Assembly: GCA_037951165.1 (NCBI GenBank)
Contig: JBBDHG010000476.1
Location: 227,501 to 291,500, forward strand
From: Lophius americanus
Lineage: Eukaryota > Chordata > Actinopteri > Lophiiformes > Lophiidae
Length of the DNA stretch: 64,000 nt
Direction of reading: 5' to 3'
The translations under genes and the position numbers were made by a program. This document shows, piece by piece, positions 31,960 to 48,877 of this stretch (the first letter of the stretch is position 1; each line of letters begins with the position of its first letter). The notes beneath the pieces are model-generated. The model searched no databases. It was given only the letters and a program-made list of their open reading frames with translations, and was not told the DNA's origin.

Positions 31960-34900
31960 GGAGCCTTTGAAAAGCCATTTTATCAGGTTTATATTCACGG
32001 TAATACCGAGAAAACGTGAACGCAAGAAAGGAAAAAAGCTTATTAATCAATCTACATGTTGATATAAAATAATAAAATGGTGTTATATGTCCTGTAATCT
32101 TCTACCAGCAGTTTAGCTGGATGTACATTTACAAGAACTAAGCCTCAATACGAACAATTTCCAGGTTTGATGGGAATGAAGCTGGTCTGGGAAAAAGTAA
32201 AGGAAGGGGAAAACCAAAACACGAGCTATGGAGGAGGCGTGTTCAGATTTCAATTAAAAATGGTAGAGAGAAGGTTGAAGCAATGTGGGTGGTGATGAGA
32301 GGGGATAATGAAGGGGTGGGCGTGAGTTAGCAAGATCGATGGAGAGAGGAAGAAGGGGGGTAGGGGGGTGGGGAACCTGATAGGAACATACTACGGAGGG
32401 TTTACCGGGTCTAAGAAGGCTTCACAGGTGATTAGTGGCGTTACGGAGGTGTGACCTGGCAACTCAACCCAGGCTAATTCAATTTGCCACAAATTCCTGC
32501 TGCTCTTTGCTTTTCCAACTCCACAACAAGGCCCAAGCTTTCGCCCCAGACATCAAGAAAAGACCCAGATCCCCTGCGTTGTACAAGCGATCCGCCTGAT
32601 TGAACTCCTCAAATTAGAGGTGAAGTTATGTTCGTAAAATAATCCCCCTAGGGTGTAAAAATATGAAGTAGAAGATTAAATTATGGGCAAAATATGATCT
32701 AAACAAGATAGATTTCCTCTGGGCGATTTATATACACAAAATTTGAACTAAATCGGACCAATGATTGAGAAATTATGGTCCGAAAACTTTCTGAGATAAA
32801 GCTCCCCCTAGTGTTGGAAATGTACAACCGACCTCTCCCAAAATCAATGCAGTTCTTCCTCAGACTAAGGTCTATGAGACTATTAAATTTGAAAATGACA
32901 CATGAAACAATTTTTGACTTATGTCCTGAAAACAGTGTCTTTCGGAGTCTTTCATCCAAAAGGCTTCCCCTAGTGGGTAATTTATGAACTACTAGAGTGA
33001 AATACAATATTTGCGAGATAGATCTCCTCAAGCCGATTCATATGCAGCAAATTTGGACTAAATCGGACCAATGGATGAGAAATTATTGACCAGAAACTTT
33101 TGGAGAGAAAGCTACTCCTGTATCAACAGTCCTTTCCCAAAAATCACTCCAGTTCTTCCTCAGACTCAGGTCCATATGAGCATAAAATATGAAAACGAAC
33201 CATGATATAGTTTTTCCAGGTATCGCATAAACACGAAGGATCTTCGGCGGCAGACTGACGGACTTTTCAGGGATATTGATATGAAGCGGCGCTGACAGAA
33301 CGCACGCTCAGCAAAAATCCGTCTTTCTGAATAAGTAATTCCGCGTGGCGTCGCTGGCCTGATAGAACGCCTTCCTTTGGTTCGCTGAAGAAAGAGTATG
33401 GGAGTATCTGCGATAAGAGCGGTTGTTCCATTGTGTGCCGCGGCCTCCCCGCCTCACACTGACCGTGTTATCAGGTTGAGCGGCGTGCCTCGCTAAGCTG
33501 TGTGCATGTGATGCATGGCTAAGCAGCGTTCCTCCCCCCAACCCGAGTGCTTCGTGGGGCAGAGATAGTAGGAAAGCAACACATCCCGACTGCCAGCGCC
33601 GAGGTAAAGAGGATTGAGAGTGGGGAGAAACACCAGGGACGTGTTGTTTAAGTGGAATGAAGAGTCCTTTGTTGCAGATAAGATCCTTCGGTTTCCCTGA
33701 ACAGCGCCGCCAAAGCGGTTTGAGGGCAATGAGCGTACCGCGTTTACATGCAGTCCCTGCATGTAAACGCCGTTTCTGAAAGTCTCTGTTTGAGTTGTAT
33801 CCGCGAATCCCAGCCTCGTTTTTTTCTTTTCTTATTTCATCAGTGGGGTTGCTTGTACAACGCCGTGGATTGGGGACATTGCGGGGATATACCCTTGCTG
33901 TCGGGGACAACAGCGAAGGCCTAGTTCTTATTTTGTGTCAGCCACCTGATGAGCAGGTAATCGCTCTGAGTCTACTTTGCCTTTCACTGAAATTGAGACG
34001 GTTAAATTCAGCAGGTTCTGATGTTTCTGAAGAATCCTCTCAGTTCCACCCTCGTCTTCGTGCAGACAGGTTGGGGTATGGTGTCTCTCGTGACATACTG
34101 GTCTTCGGCGTGATGTCAGGCCGAGCGCACACACACACACACACACACCCTCTATCAGTAGAGAAGAATTAACAAGCATCACTAGAAAGAGAAAACTTCG
34201 CTTGGGGATCACAGGCAGCAGCTAATTGCTAGGCTACATGAAGCACATGGCGCCAAGAATCCATATCTACGCCGCTGTGAGGAGGTCCAATGTGACCCGG
34301 GAGAAAACGAGATGTAGAAAGCATGCCGGCGGCCAAGGAGCCGTTGTCTGAGGTACGATCACGGCCTCTAACTAGCGCTGGTGTTACATGTGCTGCGTTG
34401 CTAGGTTTTTTTTTGCGAGACTGTGGTGACACTCTGATGTTTTGTGAGTCTTTGGATAATTGCTTCTGACAAGAACAAATCGCATCCGAGTTTGGTTGAG
34501 CACAGTTCGGTTGACTGAACCGGTTTTTAACACGACCCAGCTGCAGCACGAATATTCAAAAGAGTAAGGGGCCGAGGGCGGAACCCTGGGGGACACCACA
34601 TGTGTAAAGGGGCCACCGAAAAGGCGGCATTAAACGTAGCTATTGAGAACATCGTATTCCATAAGTAGAATCTGTCATATTTGAAGAATGTGACGACTTA
34701 AACAGAATAATGTAACTTGATGCACAAAAATAAAGTCCAAAAAGTATCAAATACTTTTCTTAAACCATGTTTTACTAAAAAGGTCGATGTAATTGTTGCG
34801 ATTGTGTCCCTCGTGTGTTTCTACTGTAACGCCGGGAATGTCCCCATTATGGGACAAATAAGGTTTATCTTAATCTAATTTTTTTTAATTTTCTTTGCGA

Positions 34901-35100
34901 GAGCATTAAAGGGTTAATCCGCAGAGGAAACGAGATATTCTGACTGACCCCAGGTATAAATACTGACTTCCATCTCCAGTCCTGCATGCATCCCATAAAC
35001 GAAAGGCTAGTTCCTGATTCAGCATCATAAAACAATAAAAAAAAACACTGTTTCCGGATCAAAAGCACCGACTGAACCGAACCACCATAGAAAACAGGAA
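31960..35100. other. Intergenic region next to calmodulin 3' end
   Basis: Besides family A (32,550-33,270 and 33,838-33,900) and family D (33,733-33,815), the stretch has a small CA repeat at 34,131-34,147 and, at 34,555-34,615, a fish-repeat phrase (gggcggaaccctgggggaca). Segment 33,300-33,720 is fairly GC-rich and unique-looking. Its 200-codon minus frame has no recognisable domain. Confidence 0.55.
32550..33270 (+). repeat. Dispersed repeat family A, longest copy
   Basis: Starts with aaaagacccagatcccctgc and contains two successive monomers of about 330 bp. Each has a phrase like gaactaaatcggaccaatg(a) followed by a cctagtg or ctcctgta phrase and then agttcttcctcagactmagg. The internal tandem structure suggests a satellite-like dimer rather than a simple SINE. 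Confidence 0.7.
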
Positions 35101-35125
35101 GCTGAGCCGAAGTCCACAATAGAGC

Positions 35126-36333
35126 TTTATTTAGTCATTGATCAAAATTACAATTTTTGTATCTCTGCAAGCTACTGTAACAAACTCAAAATCAGAAAAA
35201 TAAAAAAAAAGAAAAGAGAAGAAAGAGGAACACCTCTATTTACACCAAGGTTTCAGATGTACATCAAATCACCTGCACCTCTTAAAATTGGGGCAAATGC
35301 AAATAAGACATGAGGCGGCTTCGACGTGTCGCCGCGCCGACGGCGGCAAACGCGGTCGGCGGCTACGTCAACGTCGAGAAGCATTGTGTGCACGTCAAAA
35401 TAGAAAACTTCGATCCCACTCAGTGCTTTGAATTTTAATGACGATACAGATTTGATCCGACTTATCCGAACATTAAGAGGCATTGGCTGATGCTCCTCAG
35501 TGCTTTTGGGAAATTAAAAATAGGGGGCGGGGGGAAGGGTGGGGAGACATTTCACATATTCTAAACAAGGAAGAAAAAAAAAGAAGAAGATCCAAAACAG
35601 CATCCAGCCCGTACAAAAAAAAAGAAAAAACACCCCTAAAGTAATTATTACAGGGTATTACAAACTCAAGGGTCGATCATAGCTGAGAAAACAAGACAAA
35701 TTTTCAAATCTGGGTAAATTGTAAATTTTATTGGAAAACAAATATACAACTTGGAATGGATTATTTTGAGGCATGACTAGAAGTCACTCAAAAAACAAAA
35801 ATAGAAGTAAAAGTAGTGAGTAAAACATTAAAAACCATTTTTTTTCTATTAGTCATTTTTCTGGTATATAGAACAGCAGATACAAAAAGAGTTTGTACGA
35901 GTACCTACGAGATACACCCGTGTCATTTTTTTGCAGTAGTGCAATGCTGAGATTTCCATATATACTTTGTCCATAGTCCATGCAGAGTTTAAACTCCTCT
36001 ACATTGTTTCCATGCCAACAGTGTTGTCAAAATAACCAGCTGACAGGTTTCCAATGTTACCATGCGGTGGGGCCCCAAGCACACAAGACGGGAACGATTC
36101 CAAGTTCTCCGGATCCCAGGGGCCTCCGCAGGCGGTCTGGCTGCGTTAACCGTTCTGTCGTCACGCCAAAACACCATGACAGCGAAAGAAAGGGACATGG
36201 GGGACAAGAGCCTATGCCGTTTACATGCAGTTCCTTTTTGACAGCGGATGGGGCTAGGACAAGGGGGTATTAAGATTTTACAGATAAATTACACAAAAGA
36301 AGGCAAATTATATATGAAATCTGTACAAGGCCT
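35126..36333 (-). other. Calmodulin 3' UTR (inferred)
   Basis: Non-coding sequence after the calmodulin stop, rich in A and T runs as read on the minus strand. A minus-strand AATAAA at 35,126-35,131 is the most downstream signal before repeat sequence resumes. Another AATAAA-type hexamer occurs near 35,728. A 3' UTR of about 1.2 kb would be typical of CALM genes. The end point is inferred. Confidence 0.55.
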
Positions 36334-40934
<4,601 letters not shown>

Positions 40935-41345
40935 TTGGATGTAGGTGTAGCGGCTGGTTCCCGACAAAATCCGTTACAAACCAAGTCCAACGCGACACCT
41001 TCGCTAACTGACGATCTCTCTGAGCATATTGTGGAAGTGGAAACAGAACGCGCCTTTAAAGGATGTCCGTAACTCCTCCTCCGTCAAGTATCAATCCGCC
41101 AGCTTCCCCTTCTTCCCCCGAAACTAACTCGATTAAATCGCCTCTGCGTGAAAAACTAGCCAAGCGGCACAGCAAAGAATAAACTAAAACACCAAAATGA
41201 GGGTTTTGTGGAAGGTTTGTGTTTGAAGCTGCATATTACATTGGATATAGGTGAGGGTCTATATTGTGGCGTATGAATACTTTCTGCTACGCCGCGATGG
41301 GGCGAGAGACGTCACTGAAGGAAATCGCGCTCTCTGATTGGTGCG
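40935..41345 (-). promoter_or_regulatory. Candidate calmodulin 5' UTR and promoter
   Basis: Read on the minus strand: an ACCAATC (CCAAT box) at 41,337-41,343, a CRE-like TGACGTCT near 41,309-41,316, and a TTTAAA element at 41,053-41,058 followed by GGCGCG. The order CCAAT, then TTTAAA, then ATG fits a promoter about 100-400 bp upstream of the proposed start codon. The transcription start is not determined. Confidence 0.35.
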
Positions 41346-41694
41346 TTTGTACCTGCAATGCGTCACTCCCATGGTCTGCGCTGCCGCTGCATCTGCTCCA
41401 TAAGACATCCCAGTCAACGCACAGCGTACATACAAATGGATCATCTTCACCGAAACACGCCAACATAGTTTTTATAGGGCATGGCTTGCTTCTGTAGTGA
41501 TCCCATCGTGCTTATTTCCTACTACGTTTTTCTTTTTTACGTTTTACTACATCACTCGTGTTCTCATACACATATTTTTAAAGGGACTGGTTGTCATGGT
41601 TCCGATAGGTCCAGTGAATGTCCTCCTGCCTGCCGTGTTCTATCATGCATGATAAGATGCAGTGTCTGGGCTGAGGCGTTCCTGTGTCAGAGTT

Positions 41695-42230
41695 TGACCA
41701 TGAGCACCCTTACACCGATCAACCACAACATTACAACTAGAGACGGGCACAGTCGGAATACATAGATCGTCTTGCTACCATGGCATCTGTGAGGTGGGGG
41801 GATACATTAAACAGTAAGGGAACATTTTGTCCTGAAGTTGATCCGCCAAGAATAGTCGAGTTTAAGGGTGTAAGCGACTGCAACAGGGGTCAAACTGTGA
41901 TGGCTGGGCATCTTGTAGGGTGCTCCCAGTCCGCAGCGGTGAACTGGTTACAGGGTCAGGGGCGCCCAAGGCTTATTGATACATGAGTGGAATGAAGGCC
42001 AGCCCCTGTGGGCCCATCCCACAGAAGAGCTGCTGTAGCACAAATAGCCTAAAAGAGTTTATTCTGGTTCTGATAGAAAAAGTGCCAGAACACACAGTCC
42101 ATAGAAAAAAAGGTGGGATCTATACAAAAGGAGGTTTTAATGTTAAGGCCGATCGGTTCAACTGTGTGCTATGGATGCGGGGTTGTTCTCTCTGAGCGCG
42201 GATCTCAAGGTCTAACTGGGTTACCGGTGT
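41695..42230 (+). pseudogene. Degenerate Tc1/mariner transposase fragment
   Basis: The left end resembles Tc1-like termini (ccgatcaaccacaacattac). The plus frame reads VSDCNRGQTVMAGHLVGCSQ, then SAAVNWLQGQGRPRLIDT, and in the next frame RRAAVAQIA. This corresponds to the helix-turn-helix N-terminal half of a Tc1-type transposase (LSDFDKGQIVMARRLG, then QGHGRPRLID-like). It has a stop after LIDT and frameshifts, and the catalytic DDE half is absent. It is a non-functional relic. Confidence 0.75.
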
Positions 42231-43009
42231 GGATGGGAATATCTAATAGCCTGATTGCTTATGCCTGAATGCTCTCCTGCGTACCAGCGGCCACCTGTCT
42301 CCGGCCTGATCCCACATGCAGAAGACCCCGAGAAGGAAGAGGGCGGACATGAGGAATGTGTAAGAAAACCACTGAGAGAATGTGGTGGAATATCCATAAC
42401 TGGAAAAAAAAAAAACCCCCATCCTCTTACTCCTAATTCAACGGACTCTCTAACTGTTAGACGTGGCTCCAAGCAGAGAGAGCAGCGACTTCACGAAAGA
42501 CCGACATCTCACACATAAGACGTGAGGAGTGATGAAACAAACGGTTTCCCCGCGATACTGCCTGCACCATGTGATGTGCTGAGCAGCTTTAGGAGCCGCC
42601 ATGTATTTTTCCCAGCCTACCTAATCTGGAGAACATTGGATTCTTTTCATTTAAGTCTGTTTCCCTGCAACAGGGTTGTTTTCTTTCTTGACACCGTACG
42701 GTTTGTATAATTTCAAAGGTGGCAGCACAAAGGCCTTTCACAAGAAGTAGATAAGCTGAAGCATGTGTGAACGACTGTCGTATGTGGAGGTTTATTAATT
42801 CCGCTTTTTGCCTTTCTAAGATAAGATTGAAATGGGAAATTAGATGCTACGATGTAATCACTTTAACCGCTGAACCACACTTCCTCTTGGTTTTCACAGA
42901 TTTGAACAGATTATGGCGATTAGTTCCAATGAAGCGCCTGTTGGGTCATATATTTATAAATCTGAATATTTTTACTTCCCGACCCAATTTATAAAGCCAC
43001 ATGGTATCC

Positions 43010-43195
43010 ACTGGGCTCCCAGAGGGCGGAACAGAGACGCTGAAGTGGAGGGCACAGGAGACAAGCGGCTACATCGAGGCTGGCAGTAACTCAGACATTA
43101 ATGGAGAAACCAGCATTAATTCTTCCTAAACCTATGTTACCGTTGTGCCTTGGCGGAGGTTTCCGTTCTCTCAGTGCTTTTTATAGTCTTTTGTA
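43010..43195 (+). mobile_element. Dispersed repeat family B, 3' part
   Basis: Carries cggaacagagacgctgaagt, gaggctggcagtaactcaga, attaatggagaaaccagca and the terminus tggcggaggtttccgttctc. An internal deletion removes the region between the tacgagt and tagattt phrases. Confidence 0.65.
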
Positions 43196-43564
43196 TTAAT
43201 ATCGTTAAGTTATCTCTGCAGTCGTACATTTTTTACTAGCAATTACACCCTACAATCAAACCACCGTGATTCCCATTATGTTCCCCCTCCTTCTTATCAG
43301 ATCTGTAAATATGTAACTTCCTGACATAATGGCACCTTATCGGAACCAGCCCAACCCTGAACTTCTTTACAAAACGCAGCAGGAGTCAAAGGTCATTTTG
43401 CATCAGCTGACACACGCCAACTGTCCTTTAACATCACTCTTGTTCGTCGAAGTTAGCGTTGTTAGCGTTAGCATTGTTACCCTCATGGGGGTCAGTTCGG
43501 TTATTGGCGAGTTGCGGTCTGTGGTCGCGTTTAGCGCTGGCGTTTTATTTTAACTTATTGTAAT

Positions 43565-43885
43565 AATAATAATAATAATAAATTTTATTTAAAACACAGT
43601 TTACATTTGGATCAAATCCCAAACTGCTACAAGGTAAAAGCAGTTAAAAGCATCAATAAAATAAAAATAAAAATAATAATAATATAAAAATACTAGCAAA
43701 AAAGCGGCAATGTTAATTAAAAGTCATGGGTTCTTCAAAAAAAAGGACATTTTTAAGTCCATTTTTAGAAGTCTGTGGAGCCCTCACATGGTCAGGGAAG
43801 GCATTCCACAGACGAGGGGCTGCAGAATGAATCGCCCGATCACCCATGGTGCTGAGCTTAGCCCGGGGGAGGAGGAGGGCGGTTT
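43565..43885 (-). pseudogene. LINE ORF2 C-terminal remnant and 3' end
   Basis: The minus-strand frame reads LSTMGDRAIHSAAPRLWNAF, then PDHVRAPQTSKNGLKN. This is the conserved C-terminal tail of fish LINE (L2/Rex1-like) ORF2, whose usual form is GDRAFxxAAPRLWNxLP. Downstream in that orientation is an A/T-rich 3' end with (aat)n at 43,558-43,580. The element is truncated and RT is absent. Confidence 0.75.
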
Positions 43886-43999
43886 GAGTGTAATAGCTTA
43901 TAAAGCATTCTTCGAGCAAAAGCTTATAGAAAATGCTAATTTGTGTGTCTAAGTGGCTTCTGGGTAAAGTGCTGCTGACAAATATGAGAAGATGTTTAC

Positions 44000-44560
44000 C
44001 TGGGTAATTGAATGACTCTGACACCATTATTAATAGATGAAGCTTTGTAATGCACCTGCTGGTAACTTGCCAAGGGAGTGGATCCCCTTTCATGTGAGCG
44101 AATGAATGGGAGCTCGCCGTGCATCGCGGGCGCCGAGCCGCCATTGGTCCAAAGACCATGTTTGCGCACATGCAGGCCGGCGTTTAATTGCTTTCGATCG
44201 TGTTTGAACATACATGTGTGTGTGTGTGCGTAAGGGATATGCGCCTCGGTGAAAATGCCGCTGTAAACACGCGCTGACGGTAAATACGACAAGGGAAGGG
44301 GGCTTCTTCATGTGCGCATGCATTTTTTATGACCTCCAGGCAATTTCAGCTCCATCTACCAAACCTCTGAGAAGAATTCCTGATTACAAGCATTGCATCC
44401 CCGGCCCTGCGCCTGCCAAAGGTTGCGGGCCAGTCAATGGACAGAGTTGACAATCTACAGCAAATCACTCCCAGAAGGCATGAATAGTTTTTACAGCCAT
44501 GCAATAAGGGCGATGGCTCAATACGGTCCAACGACCGGCGGCTCATGAAGTATTCATGCC
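44000..44560. promoter_or_regulatory. Candidate conserved non-coding / cis-regulatory segment
   Basis: A 560-bp stretch with no repeat phrases or dinucleotide tracts apart from one short GT run at 44,216-44,228. It is dense in factor-like words: taattgaatga, gatgtttac (forkhead-like), cacctgc (E-box) and ttattaatag. No coding frame has a domain. Its regulatory nature is inference only. Confidence 0.25.
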
Positions 44561-45079
44561 CTTGACTTCCCTAAAAGTACTCATGGCACGCTATAAAAAT
44601 ATTCCACTAGGAGTGAAAGCCGTCCATTTGAGATCCTTTCACTTAAGTGAATGCATGTGTTATGAGAAAATGTACTGAAAGTATTTAAAGGGAAAACCAT
44701 TGTGCAGTTAAATGGCCCTCTCCCAGTGTTTTTGTATGATGGGATGTTATTGAGTCGGCCTTTGCTGGTTTTTACTGCAGTAGTTGTTCAGGGTTGAGGT
44801 GATTTAATGACATTAAATGCTGCCGGTTAGTTTAATCTACTGTCAAACATCATCGTAGCCTGTCCTGAGAGAATCCTCATCTCCCCCTGCTGCATTCATG
44901 TGTTAGCTGTGTGTTGCTGTTGGAAATGTTAACGTTGGAGATGACATAACTATGTTATATGCTGTTCATAGCTTGTTTATGTCATGGCTGCCCCGTGAGA
45001 ACTACAAAACTCTAAAATTACATTTTTCATGAGAACATCCTGTTTTCATCTCTGTGATATTTTCCAGATAATCACCTCT

Positions 45080-45112
45080 GCCAAGGATGTCACGTTTTCA
45101 CACCCCTGCGCT

Positions 45113-45151
<39 letters not shown>

Positions 45152-45690
45152 TTGTTTGTGGGACGGATTTGCCTTATTAAATAGTGGGGGCTCTGTTTCA
45201 AGAGTTCCTTCGATCCCTTTGATGTTTCTTTAGGGGTGGAGCTGGGGCCTTCGTTTCAATTGTTCCTTTGATACCTTTGGTATTTTTGGAGTTTGGAGCT
45301 GGGGGCTCGATGGGCTGAGCAGAGACGCTGAAGTGGAAAACGTAAGAGACGACCAGTGGGTGCTCAATTTCAAGAGTTCCTTCGATCCCTTTGATGTTCC
45401 TTTGGAGGTGGAGCTGTGGGCTAAGTTTCAAGAATTCTTTTGATTCCTTTGATATTTCTTTGGGTTTGGAGCTGGGGGCTCTGTGGGCTGAACAGAGACG
45501 GTGAAGTGGAAGGCGTGGGAGACACCCAGCTACAGAGTATTTGAGAGATAGTCAGAGAGTTTGTAGGGGTTGTCAGTAGATTTAGAGGCTGGCAATAACT
45601 CAGACATTAATGGAGAAATGTGCATGAATGTTTCCAGTACCTAGGGTTCTGTTGGGCCTTGGCTGAAGTTTAGGTTCTTTGAGTGCCTTT
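45080..45690 (+). mobile_element. Dispersed repeat family B, longest copy
   Basis: Begins cacctctgccaaggatgtca, continues with gttttcacacccctgcgctt and a (tctg)n/(tttg)n tract at 45,116-45,159, then several diverged copies of caagagttccttcgatccct, the core gggctgaacagagacgg and tttagaggctggcaataact, and ends in gccttggctgaagtttaggt. The two ends are diverged inverted forms of acctccgccaagg. Confidence 0.7.
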
Positions 45691-46402
45691 TCTTATTTAA
45701 TTGGTTTATATAGAAGTGTTTTATATACTTTTCATCACCAATAAAAAATCTACACAAATTAAATTAATTATCACAAAATCAAAAAGTATACTACCTAATG
45801 AACTGTATGTACTATGTAATATGGAAAGTAATTAAGTACACTGGAATGTATTGGAAAGTAACTGTAATATGGAAAGTAACTGACTTCCAGCCGTCAGAGA
45901 AACAGACCGGAGTAGAAGAACGTAGAGTAGAGTGTAGAAGAATAGAATAGAATTAAAAGGACATAATTAGTCAATGTAAAGTACAAGCAGTAATGTGTTT
46001 AGTGTAGTACTTGAGTAAATGGACTTAGTTACTGTTCGCCCGCATCAGCTGGCTGCACACGAGGCATTCGGGCCAAAGTGCCACCTATCAGAAAGGATCA
46101 CTTGACCAGAATGACATCATGAAGTATAAAACAATAAATGATCAGACATCAAAGAGGAGTGTCATTCTTTGGGCGGCTATTCCCCTCCTGACAGATGCAA
46201 ATCCAATTCAGATGAGGGCTGAAAGTGATGTCGTTTTTAACATTCACCAAGCGTTCTATCCCCCTGAACGGTTTCTCTCTCTGATGGGACCGACACCACA
46301 TCATCACCCGTCTCTAAAAATGCACATTTCAGTTGTTTTATTTGACGGGATCTGAGGGATAAAAACCACTTACTGGCTGTCAAATAGAATCCTTGCTATT
46401 GA

Positions 46403-46441
<39 letters not shown>

Positions 46442-47254
46442 TGACTCAATCTATCTCCATATCTCTCTCTCTCCCTCCTTCGCTCTCCCCCCTCGCTGGC
46501 TTGCCTCCAGGTTGTCTGCTGCAGTCAGTGTGGAGCTGTAGTTCAAACACTGCAGACTTCAGCAGCACGGGAAACCTGGAACCTTCCAGAAGTGTAGTAC
46601 GGCAAAGTTCCCTCGACGAGGTGATCTCATCCTCGGTCGCTGCCGCTCACCGCTGGCTCTACATTTCTCTATCACAAGTGCCGGGGACTCTGCCTGGATT
46701 TTTAGTCTTTCCAGAAGTTTCCTGCTGTGACTCCGGTGTGACGACTTGTGACATAATCTCAGTTTACTCTTTTCTACTTATTCTATAGAATCTGATACCA
46801 ATAGAATCAAAGGTACCGAGGTTATTTAAGTCGTTCTAGCAGACCGGCGCTAGGCCCTAGCTGGAGCACGGGCCTCTCTGTCTCTGAAGGGTCAAGGATC
46901 TGCAGGGCTGCCCCGTCCCGTGCCCCGCCCCCTGCAGGGGGCAGCAGACTCCACTTTATGCAGTGGGGACTTCTGGAGCAGATTGAAGCAACTACCTACA
47001 TGGTAGCCAAATTGATTTGTGTCAGTTGGTGGCTGATAAAGAATGTTGGACAATGTGGACAATGTGGACAATGTGTTGACGGTGGTTGGTGCTACTTTTC
47101 ACTTCAAATTTAGACACTGCATTTATGACCGAGCAGCTCCTCACAGCAGGAACACGGGTAACCTGTTCAAAACATTTACTAACAACCCACCACGAAACTC
47201 GTAAGGAGGCTGGAGAGACGCCAGAGGGCCCCCGTTGGCCTCCTGCATCGCCTT

Positions 47255-47440
47255 CTTTCCATCAAAGGATATCACAGGAGTGTTTACTGAGAACGATCCA
47301 CTCTGAGTCTTGGATCTGCCCGAGGTTTCTGCCTGTTAAAAGGCAGTTTTTTTCTCGTCACTGTTGCCAAGTGGTCGCTCACGGAAGAATTTGTTGGTTC
47401 TCTGTAAGATAATTACACAAAGAGTTTGGTCTAGAGCTGC
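47255..47440 (+). mobile_element. Common teleost interspersed repeat fragment
   Basis: Contains gaggtttctgcctgttaaaa, ggcagtttttttctcgtcac, tgttgccaagtggtcgctca and gagtttggtctagagctgct. I recognise this phrase order as a very abundant fish repeat. It is non-coding. Confidence 0.7.
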
Positions 47441-47787
47441 TCTTTCTTTCTTTTTATTCTTATATATGCAACAACATTGTTCCAGGAAGTGATGATCTGT
47501 TAAAAACAAAATAAATCTTTAAATAGAGCATTATTGATTTAAATGTTTCATCATTTTATTATTTCTATATTGAATGTTATTCATATTTATCCCTAATGTC
47601 CAGACACCTGTGTACATGATGACTGTGTGGCTGTGTTTGTGCTTTAAGGCCCGCCTTTCTGTGACTCACCTGTGACCCCTGCTGGCCGGAGAGGAGAACT
47701 GATGGAACACTGGAATTTAATGAGGTGAGGAGAGGAATGACGTTAATAATTATCTCTGCCAAAGTGACTTGGAGGGAATTGGTGTCA

Positions 47788-47840
<53 letters not shown>

Positions 47841-48674
47841 GCAGGATAAATACAATTCATACAGAAGAAGGTCTGTCAGTGGTCCATTATTAAAACTTCC
47901 TATGTCGGTTTATAGTCCTGACATGAAGGCCTCTCGATCTCAGTTTGGATTTAAAGGGACAGTACCCCCTTTCCTGGCCACAGGAAGTGAGTCTCCGTTG
48001 ACAAACGTCATTTACAAGTTTTATGGCGCGATCAATCGTCTCAGCACTTCGGGGTGCTCAGACCGCGAAGAGTCCGAGCACCAAAGACTTTCTAACAGAT
48101 GAAGTATCTCAGTATTCCCTGATTGAAATAACACGACACATTGAAAAAGTGAAACTTTTAATGATTTACAACATATTTACACCTTTTAGTATAGTGGCAG
48201 TTTAGCCACCGGTTGAAACACTGGTTGAATTGCCTGGGACAAAATGCGACAAAAGAATCTTTATAAAAATGTTATCAGTTGATTTTGAATGGGAGAGGGT
48301 GAGAATAGAACCGACGGATCACCAGTAGACGGTAGAACCATGTAAACCTGAACGCAGCTGAACAGGAAGTACCGACGGTCAGTTATCCCGGTCGGAGCCG
48401 GAGCAGCCGTCAGTGTTGCGTTCCAAGACGCTGCTGGCCTGGTATCAACTGGATCCCAGAGACCCGTGCGATTCATCACCATCTCTACGCCGCTTGGGTT
48501 CCGCTGAATCAGACTCTGGCTGAAAAAAAAACCCTAACTCAGACTTGGCAGGTCGTTGGGTCGCTCAGCAGATGGGATTGGAAACATTAACAGTCACTAA
48601 GCTTTGATTAGTCGTTGGAATATAAATAACAGTTCTTTATCTCGTACGAAACATGTCCGATCGCCTCAAACGTG

Positions 48675-48680
48675 TTTATT
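48675..48680 (-). terminator. Polyadenylation signal of MUC4-like gene
   Basis: A minus-strand AATAAA lies 56 bases past the stop codon of the MUC4-like gene, implying a very short 3' UTR if used. Confidence 0.45.
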
Positions 48681-48735
48681 TTTCGTCTGTTGGTGTCTTT
48701 GTAAGGGACGGACACGCGGGCGGCTTCGGTCCGTG

Positions 48736-48877
48736 CTATCGGAGGCGTTGCCTCGGCGCGACGTTGTCCAAGACCCGCGGGCTGCAGTGGGTGTTGTAGT
48801 GTAAGGCGGGGTCAGCGTAGTTGAACGGCGGAGGGTTGCGCTGCTCCTGGATGAAGTCTGGCAGCAAGTGGGGGAGG
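48736..48877 (-). CDS. MUC4-like gene: last exon, cytoplasmic tail
   Basis: Begins after acceptor ttttcttccag. It encodes LPHLLPDFIQEQRNPPPFNY, then ADPALHYNTH and a basic end RQRLR before TAG (48,736-48,738). A proline-rich PPPFNY motif and two tyrosines could be docking sites; this is inference. Confidence 0.85.

Larger units (their letters stand above)
41345..48670. other. Intergenic region between calmodulin and MUC4-like gene
   Basis: Holds a degenerate Tc1 copy (41,695-42,230), family B (43,010-43,195 and 45,080-45,690), a LINE ORF2 end (43,565-43,885), a non-repetitive stretch at 44,000-44,560, a CT tract at 46,405-46,437, a common fish repeat at 47,255-47,440 and a GT tract at 47,791-47,838. 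Segments 42,250-42,990 and 46,490-47,040 show no recognisable feature. I find no exon. Confidence 0.6.

Noticed and set aside
33308..33910. 200-codon minus-strand open frame
   Set aside because: It has no recognisable domain, crosses repeat families A and D, and has no splice or promoter context. Its length alone is weak evidence in a 64-kb window.
46490..46790. Plus frame PLAGLPPGCLLQSVWSCSSN as a coding exon
   Set aside because: It is bounded by a CT repeat, has no homologous domain and no partner exon.
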